Assembly (NCBI GenBank): GCA_004557125.1
Contig: SFET01000012.1
Span: forward strand, 40,668 to 104,667
Direction: 5' to 3'
DNA: 64,000 nt
Source: Clostridiales bacterium
Lineage (GTDB): Bacteria; Bacillota; Clostridia; Christensenellales; Aristaeellaceae
The notes beneath the pieces are model-generated. The model was not told the DNA's origin and searched no databases. It was given only the letters and a program-made list of their open reading frames with translations. A program made the translations under genes and the position numbers. This document shows positions 25,017 through 35,156 of the stretch, piece after piece (the first letter of the stretch is position 1; each line of letters begins with the position of its first letter).

Positions 25017-27308
25017 ATGACACTGAAACGCATTCTGGCACTGGCGCTGAGCGCAATTCTGCTTGCCGCCATGCCCCTGTCCGCCATCGCCGACACCGAA
25101 GCCGATGCACCCGCCGCGGATGCCATTCAGGTGCAGGGCATCGATCTGAAGGAGGGCGAGAGCAAGGATCTGGATGCCGGCGAGGTCGAGGTCTACAAGG
25201 AGATCGCCGCGACCATCGCCGGATCCGAGGAGGATTCCCTGACCATTCCCCAGGAGGACGGCACCAGCATCACCTACACGCTGGAGGACAGCAAGACCGG
25301 CGAGGACCAGACCGTGCTCACCGCAGTCACCACCAGCGAAGAAACCGTTCTGGGCGTCACCGGCGTCAGCGAGATCGTTCTGATGAGGGGCGTTCCCGCC
25401 GGGGAAACCCCCGCTGAGGAACCCCCCGCTGAGGAACCCCCCGCTGAGGAGACCCCCGCTGAGGAGACCCCCGCAGAGGAGACCCCCGCAGAGGAGCCGG
25501 TCGTCGTCGATGAGCTGAAGGTTCCGGCGCTCGTCGAGGACGCCTACGGCAATATGGACGGCATCTACGAGGGCGTCTATGCCCCCGAGAGCGAGAACGC
25601 CCCCCTGGCAAGCCTGACCATGGAGCAGCTGCTGGCCGGTCTGGGCGAGGGTCTGACCGGCGAGGACCTGGAAATCTACCAGGCCACCGACGCCTACCAG
25701 ACCTACGTGGACTTCGCAGCCTCCGTTGGCCTGGGCAAGGATGTGCCCGCCATCACCGCCAAGCTGCGGGAGATCGTGGACGAGTATCAAGCCAACCAGG
25801 CCGCCTACGACGACTACCTCGCGGCCCTGGAGGCCTACGAGCAGGCCGTGGCCAGCGGCGATGCAAACGCCGTGAAGCCCGAGCCCGTGGAAGCGCCCAC
25901 CGTTCCGCTGTTCTCCCTGGAGGATCTGGAGATCAGCATGGACAAGGAGATCGCCGCCTCCGGCGAGGGCTACATCACCGAGATCGTCGTCAATGCGGAC
26001 GCCGTGTACAACGTGCAGTATGACGGCGACGTCGAGGTAGAGGTCGAGGTTCCCGTGGAGGGCGGCACCGACTTCGTAATCACCCTGGACGTCTCCACCA
26101 GCATGGATGGGTCGGCCGACAAGGCGATGCTGCAGGCCCTGAAGGCCGTGCTGGACAAGATCATGGCCAACGACGAAAACACCGTGAGCATCGTCTTCTA
26201 CGGTTCCGGCGCCAACGTCATGACCCTGGACATCAACGGCGAGACCCTCAACAGCTTCAGCCCCGCCATGGGCATCACTGCCGACGACATCTTCAACACC
26301 AAGCTACCCGGCAGCCAGTACAGCCTGAACGACCTGGTGAACGGCAGCGGCTACGTGCTGAGCGCGATCCGCGGCGCCTACGGCGTCTCCGGCAACGCCA
26401 CCAACACCGCCTCCGGTCTGGACGCGGCCTACGCGATGCTGGAGAAGATCTATGGCGGCGACAGCGCCCCCGTGGACCGCAACACCGGCGTGCTGCTCTT
26501 CACCGACGGCGCGGCCAACAGGCCCTCCTACACTGCGAAGGAGAGCGCCATCGTGGCCGAGCGCAAGCTGGTGGAGGACTTCGGTGCCACCGTGGTCAAC
26601 GTGGCCCTGGGTACCAGCTCGAATTACACGAATTACATGGATCCCTCGGATCCCAACTACCTGTACAACGCAAGCAGCAGCAACAGCGTCATCCGCGGCG
26701 ACTACACCGCCGAGCGCGAGCTGCTGCTGGAGCAGAACGTAGTCTACTACAACATCCCGAAGATGTCCAACGACCAGCTGGCCGTGAAGATCAGCGAGAT
26801 GTTCGAGGCCGCCTTCAAGACCATCACCACCACCACCACGAAGCTGGAGAGCGGCGTCATCGCCGACGGCGTGCTGGCTGCGGTGCAGTCCAAGCTGATC
26901 GACACGATTCCCGCCACCATGGAGATCGTATCGGTTGCCGGCAACTCCACCGGCTACAAGGTGCTGGGCAAGGATGAGAACGGCAACACCCTGATCGAGT
27001 GGGATCTGGGCAACCTGTACTCCGGTGATGAGCTGACCTTCTCCTACTTCATGGTTCCCGTGGACGGCGCCACCGATCTGAAGGTGGACATTGCCACCGG
27101 CGTGGACACCGTGCTGGTCACCAATCCCATGGACAAGGTCATCAACAACGACAACAACACCCAGATCGCCATCGTGCACCTGGCGGAGAATTCCACCTCC
27201 CAGGCCACCCTGCCCAAGACCGGCGTCGATACCGTTCCCGCCGCGATCCTGTGGATGGGCCTGATCGCCTCCCTGGTCGGCTTCGTCGCCGCCAAGCGCT
27301 ACGCCTGA
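25017..27308 (+). CDS. LPxTG-anchored surface protein with VWA domain (adhesin/pilin-tip-like)
   Basis: A 763-residue cell-wall protein. Order: signal peptide (1 to about 24, ending Ala-Ile-Ala); acidic N-terminal region; six tandem copies of a five-residue Pro-Ala-Glu-Glu unit (131-160); a helical segment (about 190-290); a VWA domain whose metal site starts 'FVITLDVSTSMDGSADKAML' (about 350-620); a C-terminal beta domain; sorting signal LPKTG (732-736), hydrophobic helix and short basic tail. Proteins like this bind host or neighbouring-cell ligands through the VWA metal site, often at the tip of a pilus. The start at 25017 follows a GGAGGAAGG site. A class B-type sortase is encoded 76 bases downstream and is the likely anchoring enzyme. 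Confidence 0.9.
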   Translation: MTLKRILALALSAILLAAMPLSAIADTEADAPAADAIQVQGIDLKEGESKDLDAGEVEVYKEIAATIAGSEEDSLTIPQEDGTSITYTLEDSKTGEDQTVLTAVTTSEETVLGVTGVSEIVLMRGVPAGETPAEEPPAEEPPAEETPAEETPAEETPAEEPVVVDELKVPALVEDAYGNMDGIYEGVYAPESENAPLASLTMEQLLAGLGEGLTGEDLEIYQATDAYQTYVDFAASVGLGKDVPAITAKLREIVDEYQANQAAYDDYLAALEAYEQAVASGDANAVKPEPVEAPTVPLFSLEDLEISMDKEIAASGEGYITEIVVNADAVYNVQYDGDVEVEVEVPVEGGTDFVITLDVSTSMDGSADKAMLQALKAVLDKIMANDENTVSIVFYGSGANVMTLDINGETLNSFSPAMGITADDIFNTKLPGSQYSLNDLVNGSGYVLSAIRGAYGVSGNATNTASGLDAAYAMLEKIYGGDSAPVDRNTGVLLFTDGAANRPSYTAKESAIVAERKLVEDFGATVVNVALGTSSNYTNYMDPSDPNYLYNASSSNSVIRGDYTAERELLLEQNVVYYNIPKMSNDQLAVKISEMFEAAFKTITTTTTKLESGVIADGVLAAVQSKLIDTIPATMEIVSVAGNSTGYKVLGKDENGNTLIEWDLGNLYSGDELTFSYFMVPVDGATDLKVDIATGVDTVLVTNPMDKVINNDNNTQIAIVHLAENSTSQATLPKTGVDTVPAAILWMGLIASLVGFVAAKRYA
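25407..25496 (+). repeat. Six tandem 15-base coding repeats
   Basis: Each unit encodes (Thr/Pro)-Pro-Ala-Glu-Glu. The bases differ only at wobble positions and the first codon. It forms a stiff, acidic spacer in the wall protein; copy number is likely to vary between strains. Confidence 0.85.
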
Positions 27309-27384
27309 TGCATTGCCGGAAGCCGGGCGCGGGTCATCCCCGCCCCGGTTTCCATCCCTGATTACAGTTCGGAGGAACAATTCC

Positions 27385-28245
27385 ATGAAAAAATCACCGC
27401 GCAGACGTGCCCGAAAGCGGATCCTGATGCTGATCTGCGCCCTGGTGTTTGTACTGTGTCTGAGCCTGCTGATCCGCCAATACGCCCTGCTCCTTCAGGG
27501 CCGCCGCGCGCGCTCCGGCATGCAGGAGCTGTATTACGGCTTCGGCGCGGCCGCACTGGCCGAGGAGGCCCTGAACAGCGACATGCCCATCGCCGTGGAC
27601 GAGCTGCGGCCGACGCCCGCGCCGGACGAGTCCTTTTCGCGCCTGCTGGAGGCCAATCCCGACACCGTGGGCTGGCTCAAGGTGGGCGATATCATCGATT
27701 TTGCGGTGGTGCAGCGCGACAACGCCTACTATCTGGATCACAACTTCTTCGGCGTGCCCTCGGCGGAGGGAACCGCCTTCATGGACGAGGGCTGCACCCT
27801 CTGGCCCGAGGACGATCACCTGATCATCCACGGCCACAACATGCGCAACGGCAGCGTATTCGGACAGCTCAAGTGCTTCCGCGACCTGGATTTCCTCAAG
27901 GAAAATGCCATCATTCGCTTCAACACCCTGTACAGCGCGCGTCAGTACGTGCCCTTCGCGGTGTTTGACATCTCCGCAGAGCCCGGCGAGGCCCGCTACA
28001 TGGATCTGCAGCAGTTCAACTTCCGGAGCAGCGCGGGCTATGCCGCCTTCATCGAGGACGCCCGGCAGCGCTCCTGCTTCGAGATTCCCGTGGACGTTGC
28101 GCCCGGCGATTCCCTGCTCTCCCTGGTGACCTGCAGCTACTACGACGTCAACGGCCGGCTGGTGGTCATGCTGCGCGCGCTGCGCGACGGCGAGGACCCG
28201 CAGCAGATTTCGCAACAGATGCAGGCCGCAACCGCGAAGAACTGA
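27385..28245 (+). CDS. srtB: Class B sortase
   Basis: A 286-residue membrane-anchored transpeptidase: basic N-terminus, one transmembrane helix (about 13-35), then a sortase barrel with 'GWLKVGDIIDFAVVQRDNAYYL', the catalytic His151 in 'IIHGHNMRNGSVFG', Cys250 in 'LVTCSYYD' and Arg264 in 'RLVVMLR'. The extra helix between His and Cys and the 'IxGHNM' motif place it in class B. The start at 27385 has a GGAGGAAC site. It follows directly after an LPKTG wall protein and should attach it to peptidoglycan or polymerise it. Classical class B enzymes prefer NPQTN-like signals, but clostridial members that use (S/L)PxTG are known, so the pairing is plausible. Confidence 0.88.
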   Translation: MKKSPRRRARKRILMLICALVFVLCLSLLIRQYALLLQGRRARSGMQELYYGFGAAALAEEALNSDMPIAVDELRPTPAPDESFSRLLEANPDTVGWLKVGDIIDFAVVQRDNAYYLDHNFFGVPSAEGTAFMDEGCTLWPEDDHLIIHGHNMRNGSVFGQLKCFRDLDFLKENAIIRFNTLYSARQYVPFAVFDISAEPGEARYMDLQQFNFRSSAGYAAFIEDARQRSCFEIPVDVAPGDSLLSLVTCSYYDVNGRLVVMLRALRDGEDPQQISQQMQAATAKN

Positions 28246-28435
28246 CATAAACGGAAGATCTTTTGAAGCGGCCCTGTATCATGTAAATTTTTCCGATGTT
28301 CGAAATATTTTTTGAATCATCAGGCGCATGTCCGGGGATTTCATAATCCCATATTCACACTTCCATAATAGCGCCCGACTTTCCGGCGGCGCATTTTGTG
28401 AATTCGGTGGCACTGTTAATTCCTGCATGCGGCGG

Positions 28436-28464
28436 TTGACAACGAACAATATCCGTGCTATAAT
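28436..28464 (+). promoter_or_regulatory. Consensus promoter of the ilv-leu operon
   Basis: TTGACA (28436-28441), exactly 17 bases, TATAAT (28459-28464): a full consensus promoter. Transcription should start near 28471, giving a leader of about 295 bases before ilvB. Confidence 0.88.
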
Positions 28465-28513
28465 CCTAAACAATCGGATTTTGACCGAGAATTTTTTCAT
28501 GGAGATTGTCGAA

Positions 28514-28633
28514 ATGAACGCTGTTTTCGCAATGACCGGCATTGTTGGTGTACTTGTAAGCATTATCCTTGTGCGACTTATTACGCACGAAGATGGTGCT
28601 AAAAGTTATGCCCCGCGATGCCAAGCGCTCTGA
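28514..28633 (+). CDS. Branched-chain-amino-acid-rich leader peptide of the ilv-leu operon
   Basis: A 39-residue open frame in the leader RNA. It starts with ATG at 28514, 9 bases after a GGAG site. Residues 10-23 (IVGVLVSIILVRLI) contain eleven Ile, Val or Leu in fourteen positions; the rest of the peptide is ordinary. It is followed at 56 bases by a strong terminator hairpin and then ilvB. This is the arrangement of a classical translation-coupled attenuator: when charged Ile/Val/Leu tRNAs are scarce the ribosome stalls in the cluster and the terminator fails to form. A slightly longer version could start at ATG 28499 but lacks a ribosome binding site. I found no T-box motif, the usual control of such genes in Firmicutes. 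Confidence 0.7.
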   Translation: MNAVFAMTGIVGVLVSIILVRLITHEDGAKSYAPRCQAL

Positions 28634-28688
28634 TCCGGCAGCCGGAAAATCCTGAAAAGGGATGCCGGAAATCCGAAAAAAGTTTTGC

Positions 28689-28727
28689 AACGCCTGCGGT
28701 CTAACTTTTAGACGGCAGGCGTTTTTT
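28689..28727 (+). terminator. Attenuator terminator before ilvB
   Basis: AACGCCTGC (28689-28697) pairs with GCAGGCGTT (28715-28723), and inside it GTCTAA pairs with TTAGAC, with one G-G mismatch and a CTT loop; six T follow (28722-28727). Upstream, CCGGCA (about 28636) and TGCCGG (about 28666) can pair and may form part of an alternative structure. Confidence 0.85.
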
Positions 28728-28765
28728 ACTGCAAGCAGCTGCGATTGTACAAGGAGGGACAAATC

Positions 28766-30472
28766 ATGCAGATGACCGGCGCAAAAATTCTGATGGAATG
28801 TCTGCTGGAGCAGGGGGTCGATACGATCTTCGGCTATCCGGGCGGCACCATTCTGAACGTTTACGACGAGCTGTACTACTACGAGGATCGCGTCAAGCAC
28901 ATCCTGACTGCGCATGAGCAGGGCGCGTGCCACGCGGCGGACGGCTATGCCCGCTCCACCGGCAAGGTGGGCGTGTGCTTCGCCACCTCCGGCCCCGGCG
29001 CTACCAACCTGGTCACCGGCATCGCCACCGCCTATATGGATTCCTCGCCCATCGTCTGCATCACCTGCAATGTCGGCACCGACCTGCTGGGCAAGGACTC
29101 CTTCCAGGAGGTGGACATCACCGGCGTGACCATGCCCATCACCAAGTGCAACTACCTGGTGCGCCGCGTGGAGGACCTGGCCGACACGGTGCGCGAGGCC
29201 TTCGCCATCGCCCGCAGCGGCCGCCCCGGCCCGGTGCTGCTGGACATCCCCAAGAACGTCACCGCCGCCGTGTGCGAATACATGCCCCTGAGCCGCAGGG
29301 ATCACGGCGTATGCGGCCGCCTGGGCATGCTGATGAAGCGCTCGTCGCTGAACTTCAAGGCGCCCGAGCCGGATCACGAGGACATCGACAAGCTGGTGGA
29401 GATGATCAACGCCTCGAAGAAGCCGCTGCTGATCTGCGGCGGCGGCGTGGTGCGCAGCCGCGCCCACGCGGAGTTCGAGGCCTTCGCCAACAAGATCGAT
29501 TCCCCCGTGGCCATCACCGTGATGGGCGGCGGCGGCTTCCGCGGCAGAAACAAGCTCACCACCGGCATGATCGGCATGCACGGCTCCCAGGCCTCCAACA
29601 TGGCCGTGGACGCCTGCGATCTGCTCATCGCCGTGGGCTGCCGCTTCTCCGACCGTGTGGCGCTCAAACCCTCCAGCTTTGCGCAGAACGCCAGGATCGT
29701 GCAGATCGACATCGACCGCAGCGAGATCAACAAGAACGTGGAGACCGACCACCACATCATCGGCGACGCCAAGCGCGTGCTGGAGCTGCTGCTGGAGCGC
29801 GTGCACCAGCTGGATCACAGCGAATGGAAGGACTACGTGTTCTCCTACAAGACCGAGACCGAGTACGACGAGGTGGAGGATCGCCTGACCCCCGGCCAGA
29901 TCCTCTCGGCCATCGCGCGCATCCTTCCCCAGGACACCATCGTGTCCACCGACGTGGGCCAGCACCAGATGTGGGCCATCCAGCACTTCCACTTCGACTA
30001 TCCCGGCCAGCTGCTCACCTCCGGCGGCTTCGGCACCATGGGCTTCGGCCTGGGCGCGGCCATCGGCGCGCAGGTGGGCAACCCGGACAAGTGCGTGCTG
30101 CACGTCACCGGCGACGGCGGCTTCCGCATGAACTGCAACGAGCTGGCCACCGAGCAGTACTACAACCTGCCCATCATCACGGTGCTGTTCAACAACGGCA
30201 CGCTGGGCATGGTGCGCCAGTGGCAGACGCTGATCTACAAGGGCCACTACTCCCAGACCACGCTGGACCGCGCGCCGGACTTCGTGAAGCTGGCCGAGGC
30301 CTACGGCCTGGGCGGCCGCCGAGTGACGAACACCGAGGAGCTGGAGGCGGCGCTCCACGAGGCCCTCGAATGCGGCCACGGCTACGTGATCGACTGCGCC
30401 ATCGATATGGACGAGATGGTGCGCCCGATGGTGGGCGGCGGCAGCCACATCACCCAGTTCATGATCGATTGA
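28766..30472 (+). CDS. ilvB: Acetolactate synthase, large (catalytic) subunit
   Basis: A 568-residue thiamine-diphosphate enzyme. Near the start 'GVDTIFGYPGGTILNVYDEL' and the catalytic Glu51 in 'TAHEQGACHAADGYAR'; the middle FAD-binding domain; near the end the thiamine-diphosphate motif 'VTGDGGFRMNCNELATEQYY' plus 'FNNGTLGMVRQWQ'. It condenses two pyruvates to acetolactate (valine, leucine) or pyruvate with 2-oxobutyrate (isoleucine). The start at 28766 follows an AAGGAGGGAC site. It is first in the run ilvB, ilvN, ilvC, leuC, leuD, leuB and is controlled by the attenuator in the leader. Confidence 0.95.
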   Translation: MQMTGAKILMECLLEQGVDTIFGYPGGTILNVYDELYYYEDRVKHILTAHEQGACHAADGYARSTGKVGVCFATSGPGATNLVTGIATAYMDSSPIVCITCNVGTDLLGKDSFQEVDITGVTMPITKCNYLVRRVEDLADTVREAFAIARSGRPGPVLLDIPKNVTAAVCEYMPLSRRDHGVCGRLGMLMKRSSLNFKAPEPDHEDIDKLVEMINASKKPLLICGGGVVRSRAHAEFEAFANKIDSPVAITVMGGGGFRGRNKLTTGMIGMHGSQASNMAVDACDLLIAVGCRFSDRVALKPSSFAQNARIVQIDIDRSEINKNVETDHHIIGDAKRVLELLLERVHQLDHSEWKDYVFSYKTETEYDEVEDRLTPGQILSAIARILPQDTIVSTDVGQHQMWAIQHFHFDYPGQLLTSGGFGTMGFGLGAAIGAQVGNPDKCVLHVTGDGGFRMNCNELATEQYYNLPIITVLFNNGTLGMVRQWQTLIYKGHYSQTTLDRAPDFVKLAEAYGLGGRRVTNTEELEAALHEALECGHGYVIDCAIDMDEMVRPMVGGGSHITQFMID

Positions 30473-30485
30473 GGAGGGAAGCGCA

Positions 30486-31017
30486 ATGAACCAAATCACA
30501 AGGCGTACTCTTGCAGTGCTGGTGGACAACGAGGCAGGCGTGCTCTCCCGCGTCGTGCGCCTCTTCTCCGGCAAGGGCTACAACATCGAGTCCCTGGCCG
30601 TGGGCACCACCGACGACCCCAGGATCTCCCGCATCACCATTGAGGTGCTGGCGGATGAGAAGCAGACGAACCTGCTGAGCAACCAGCTGCGCAAGCTGAT
30701 CTGCGTGCACTCGGTCAAGTCGCTGCACCCCGATCACTGCATCCGGCGCGAGCTGGTGCTGATCAAGGTGCTGGCCCAGACCAGCGAAACCCGCAACGAG
30801 GTGATCCAGATCGCGAACATCTTCCGCGCGTCCATCATCGACGTATCGATCTCCTCGATCACCCTTGCCGTCATCGGCGATGAGAGCAAGGCTGAAGCAA
30901 TCCAAAACCTCCTGAGGGAGTTTGGAATCCTCGAACTGGTGCGCACCGGCATGGTCGCGCTGGAACGCGGACAATACACCATTGACGAGCAGACCAAGGA
31001 AAAAGGAGAGTTTGACT

Positions 31018-31037
<20 letters not shown>
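30486..31037 (+). CDS. ilvN: Acetolactate synthase, small (regulatory) subunit
   Basis: A 183-residue regulatory subunit. The N-terminal ACT domain reads 'LAVLVDNEAGVLSRVVRLFS' with 'GYNIESLAVGTTDDPRISRI', the valine-binding surface; the C-terminal domain ends 'RTGMVALERGQYTID'. It activates IlvB and confers feedback inhibition by valine. It begins 13 bases after ilvB. Its stop at 31035-31037 lies inside the ilvC gene, an overlap of 20 bases; the last six residues are thus encoded together with the ilvC start and look like an extension. Confidence 0.93.
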
Positions 31038-32037
<1,000 letters not shown>

Positions 32038-32238
32038 TCGGATGCCGGCGCGCACCGGGCAGCCCGACCGGGCCGTCCGATGCGCGCCCATCGGCGTTTT
32101 GCGCCGGACGCACGCCGTCCGGAATGCAGGCGATTCATTTTCAAATCAGGGACGCACAGGCGTCCGCCGCGTTTGAATACCGGTCCTCCGCCCACCGGGC
32201 GCGCCGGCTTCAACCACCACAAAGGAGGGGTTTCACCT

Positions 32239-33501
32239 ATGGGAATGACGATGACGCAAAAGATACTGGCCGCGCACGCGGGCCGGGACAGCGTCAAGGC
32301 CGGCGAGCTGATCGAGGCGAAGCTGGATCTGGTGCTGGGCAACGACGTGACCACGCCGGTGGCCGTGGACGTATTTGACAAGGCCGGCTTCACCCGGGTG
32401 TTCGATAAGGACAGGATCGCCATCGTGCTGGATCACTACACGCCCTGCAAGGACATCAAGTCCGCCCAGCTGTGCAAGACCGCGCGCGACTTCGCCCGCC
32501 GCTTCGACATCACCCACTTCTACGACGTTGGCCAGGTGGGCATCGAGCACGCGCTGCTGCCGGAGAAGGGCATCGTCGGCCCCGGCGAGCTGATCATCGG
32601 CGCGGACAGCCACACCTGCACCTACGGCGCGCTGGGCGCGTTCTCCACGGGCGTGGGCTCCACCGACATGGCGGCGGGCATGGCTGCCGGCGAGAACTGG
32701 TTCAAGGTGCCCTCCGCGATCAAGGTTGTCCTGACGGGCAAGCTGCGCCCCTGGGTCAGCGGCAAGGACGTGATTTTGCACCTGATCGGCATGATCGGCG
32801 TGGACGGCGCGCTGTACAGGTCGCTGGAGTTCACCGGCGAGGGCGTTTCCGAGCTGACCATGGACGACCGCTTCACCATCGCCAACATGGCCATCGAGGC
32901 GGGCGCAAAGAACGGCATCTTCCCGGTGGACGACAAGACCATCGAATACATCACGGGCCGCGTGAACCGCCCCTACACCGTGTACGAGGCCGATCCCGAC
33001 GCGGAGTACGAGCGCGTGGTGGAAATCGATCTGAGCGCGCTGGAGAGCACCGTGGCGCTGCCGCACCTGCCGTCCAACACCAAGACGGTGCGTGAGGTCG
33101 CGGGCATGCACATCGACCAGGTGGTCATCGGCTCCTGCACCAACGGCCGCATCTCCGATTTGCGCATCGCGGCGCAGATCCTCAAGGGCCGCAAGGTGGC
33201 CGAGGGCGTGCGCTGCATCGTGATCCCGGCGACGCAGGAGATCTACATGCAGTGTCTGACGGAGGGCCTGACCCAGACCTTCATCGAGGCGGGCTGCGCG
33301 GTGTCCACGCCGACCTGCGGACCCTGTCTGGGCGGACACATGGGCTGCATGTGCGAGGGTGAGCGCGCCGTGACCACCACGAACCGCAACTTCGTGGGCC
33401 GCATGGGCCACGTCAAGAGCGAGGTCGTGCTGGCCAGCCCGGCGGTGGCCGCCGCATCGGCGGTGAAGGGCTGCATCGCTTCCCCGGAAGAACTGGACTG
33501 A
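32239..33501 (+). CDS. leuC: 3-Isopropylmalate dehydratase, large subunit
   Basis: A 420-residue aconitase-family protein: 'MTMTQKILAAHAG' start, 'IGADSHTCTYGALGAFSTGV', 'VVIGSCTNGRISDLRIAAQI' (first iron-sulfur Cys) and 'PTCGPCLGGHMG' (the other two Cys). The short length is that of the prokaryotic HacA/LeuC2 type, which pairs with a short LeuD, as here. It isomerises 2- to 3-isopropylmalate in leucine synthesis. A homoaconitase role is the alternative but leuB next door favours leucine. The start at 32239 follows a GGAGGGG site. Confidence 0.93.
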   Translation: MGMTMTQKILAAHAGRDSVKAGELIEAKLDLVLGNDVTTPVAVDVFDKAGFTRVFDKDRIAIVLDHYTPCKDIKSAQLCKTARDFARRFDITHFYDVGQVGIEHALLPEKGIVGPGELIIGADSHTCTYGALGAFSTGVGSTDMAAGMAAGENWFKVPSAIKVVLTGKLRPWVSGKDVILHLIGMIGVDGALYRSLEFTGEGVSELTMDDRFTIANMAIEAGAKNGIFPVDDKTIEYITGRVNRPYTVYEADPDAEYERVVEIDLSALESTVALPHLPSNTKTVREVAGMHIDQVVIGSCTNGRISDLRIAAQILKGRKVAEGVRCIVIPATQEIYMQCLTEGLTQTFIEAGCAVSTPTCGPCLGGHMGCMCEGERAVTTTNRNFVGRMGHVKSEVVLASPAVAAASAVKGCIASPEELD

Positions 33502-33519
33502 GTGCAGGAGGATAGAAAA

Positions 33520-34017
33520 ATGTACACCGGTAAGGTCTATAAATACGGCGACAACGTGGATACGGACGTGATCATCCCCGCGCGCTATCTGAACGCGCCC
33601 TCGCCGGACGAGCTGGCGAAGCACTGCATGGAGGACATCGACGCCTCCTTCGCAACGAAGGTGCAGCCGGGCGACATCATCGTGGGCGGCGCGAACTTCG
33701 GCTGCGGCTCCTCCCGTGAGCACGCGCCCATCTCCATCCGCGCCTGCGGCGTGCGCTGCGTGATCGCGGCCAGCTTCGCGCGCATCTTCTACCGCAATTC
33801 CATCAACATCGGCTTCCCGATCCTGGAGTGCCCCGAGGCCGCTGCGGCCATCCGGAACGGCGATGAGGTCTCCGTGGACTTCGACAGCGGCCTGATCCGC
33901 GACGAGACCACCGGGCAGGAATTCCACGCCACCGCGCTGCCGCCCTTCATCGGCCGCATCGTGGAGGACGGCGGTCTGCTGCCCTATCTGAAGGCACGGC
34001 TGGAGAAGGAGGCGTAA
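33520..34017 (+). CDS. leuD: 3-Isopropylmalate dehydratase, small subunit
   Basis: A 165-residue swivelling-domain partner of LeuC: 'DNVDTDVIIPARYLN' and 'GGANFGCGSSREHAPISIRA', the classic substrate-binding segment, then 'FYRNSINIGFPILEC'. It starts at 33520 with an AGGAGG site, 18 bases after leuC, and ends 3 bases before leuB, so all three are co-translated. Together LeuC and LeuD form the dehydratase with a [4Fe-4S] cluster. Confidence 0.95.
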   Translation: MYTGKVYKYGDNVDTDVIIPARYLNAPSPDELAKHCMEDIDASFATKVQPGDIIVGGANFGCGSSREHAPISIRACGVRCVIAASFARIFYRNSINIGFPILECPEAAAAIRNGDEVSVDFDSGLIRDETTGQEFHATALPPFIGRIVEDGGLLPYLKARLEKEA

Positions 34018-34020
34018 ATC

Positions 34021-35094
34021 ATGGTTTACAACATCGCACTGGTCAAGGGCGACGGCATCGGCCCGGAGATCGTCTCCAGCGCCGTGAAGGTACTGGAAAA
34101 GGTGGGCGCTAAGTACGGCCACGAGTTCAAGTGCACGGATTACCTTGCGGGCGGCTGCGCCATCGACAAAACGGGCATGCCGCTGCCGGAGGAGACCGTC
34201 GAGGGCTGCAAGAGCAGCGACAGCGTGCTGCTGGGCGCGGTGGGCGGCCCCAAGTGGGACAAGCTCCCGGGCGAGCTGCGTCCGGAGAAGGCGCTGCTGG
34301 GTCTGCGCAAGGCGCTGGGCCTGTACACGAACCTGCGGCCGGCGAAGCTGTACCCGGCGCTGAAGGAGGAGTGCCCGCTGCGCGCGGACATCGTGGAACA
34401 GGGCTTCGACCTGATGATGGTGCGCGAGCTGACCGGCGGCATCTACTTCGGCGATCGCGGCCGTCGGGACGGCAAGTATGGCCCGGAGGCCTACGACACC
34501 GAGGCGTACAGCGTGATGGAGATCGAGCGCATCGCCCGCGCGGCCTTCGACGCGGCCCGCAAGCGCCGGAAGAACGTGATCTCCATCGACAAGGCAAACG
34601 TGCTGGAGACCTCGCGGCTGTGGCGGGAGACCGTGCACCGCATCGGTGAGGAGTACCCGGACGTGCAGCTCAGCGACATGCTGGTGGACAACGCGGCGAT
34701 GCAGCTGGTGCGCCGCCCGAGCCAGTTCGACGTGGTGGTGACCAGCAACATGTTCGGCGACATCCTCTCCGACGAGGCCAGCCAGATCACCGGCTCCATC
34801 GGACTTCTGCCCAGCGCGTCTTTGGGTGCGACGAAGTGCGGCCTGTACGAGCCGATCCATGGCTCCGCGCCGGACATCGCCGGTCAGGACAGGGCCAACC
34901 CCATCGCCACGATCCTCTCCGCCGCCATGATGCTGCGCTACGCCTTCGACCTGAGCGAAGAAGCCGACTGCATCGAGCGCGCCGTGGACGAGGTGCTTGC
35001 CGCGGGCCTGCGCACCGCCGACATCGTCGGCAACAGCGGCGCAACCCCTCTCTCCTGCACCGAAATGACCGAAGAAATCCTCAAGCGCATCTGA
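34021..35094 (+). CDS. leuB: 3-Isopropylmalate dehydrogenase
   Basis: A 357-residue beta-decarboxylating dehydrogenase: 'LVKGDGIGPEIVSSAVKVLE', 'LGAVGGPKWDKLPGELRPEK', arginine-rich 'RELTGGIYFGDRG', 'VISIDKANVLETSRLWRE' and the NAD-site 'PIHGSAPDIAGQDRANPIA'. It makes 2-oxoisocaproate precursor in leucine synthesis. It closes the run of genes in the order ilvBNC-leuCDB. leuA (isopropylmalate synthase), ilvD and ilvE are not in the window. After its stop there is a GGGGCGA/TCGCCCC hairpin (35105-35130) without a U tract. Confidence 0.95.
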   Translation: MVYNIALVKGDGIGPEIVSSAVKVLEKVGAKYGHEFKCTDYLAGGCAIDKTGMPLPEETVEGCKSSDSVLLGAVGGPKWDKLPGELRPEKALLGLRKALGLYTNLRPAKLYPALKEECPLRADIVEQGFDLMMVRELTGGIYFGDRGRRDGKYGPEAYDTEAYSVMEIERIARAAFDAARKRRKNVISIDKANVLETSRLWRETVHRIGEEYPDVQLSDMLVDNAAMQLVRRPSQFDVVVTSNMFGDILSDEASQITGSIGLLPSASLGATKCGLYEPIHGSAPDIAGQDRANPIATILSAAMMLRYAFDLSEEADCIERAVDEVLAAGLRTADIVGNSGATPLSCTEMTEEILKRI

Positions 35095-35156
35095 GGCAAG
35101 CTGCGGGGCGATCGCATGTGCGGTCGCCCCTGCCCATGATCTTCGCTTCCCGCCGC

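Noticed and set aside
25400..25500. Short regular repeats that could suggest a CRISPR array
   Set aside because: The 15-base units are directly adjacent without spacers, and they encode a Pro-Ala-Glu-Glu repeat in a wall protein.
28465..28740. T-box riboswitch before ilvB
   Set aside because: I looked for the conserved T-box sequence and specifier-loop layout and did not find them; the leader peptide explains the region better.
32038..32238. Second leader peptide or attenuator before leuC
   Set aside because: Short frames in the region are not enriched in Leu, and the hairpins have no U tract.
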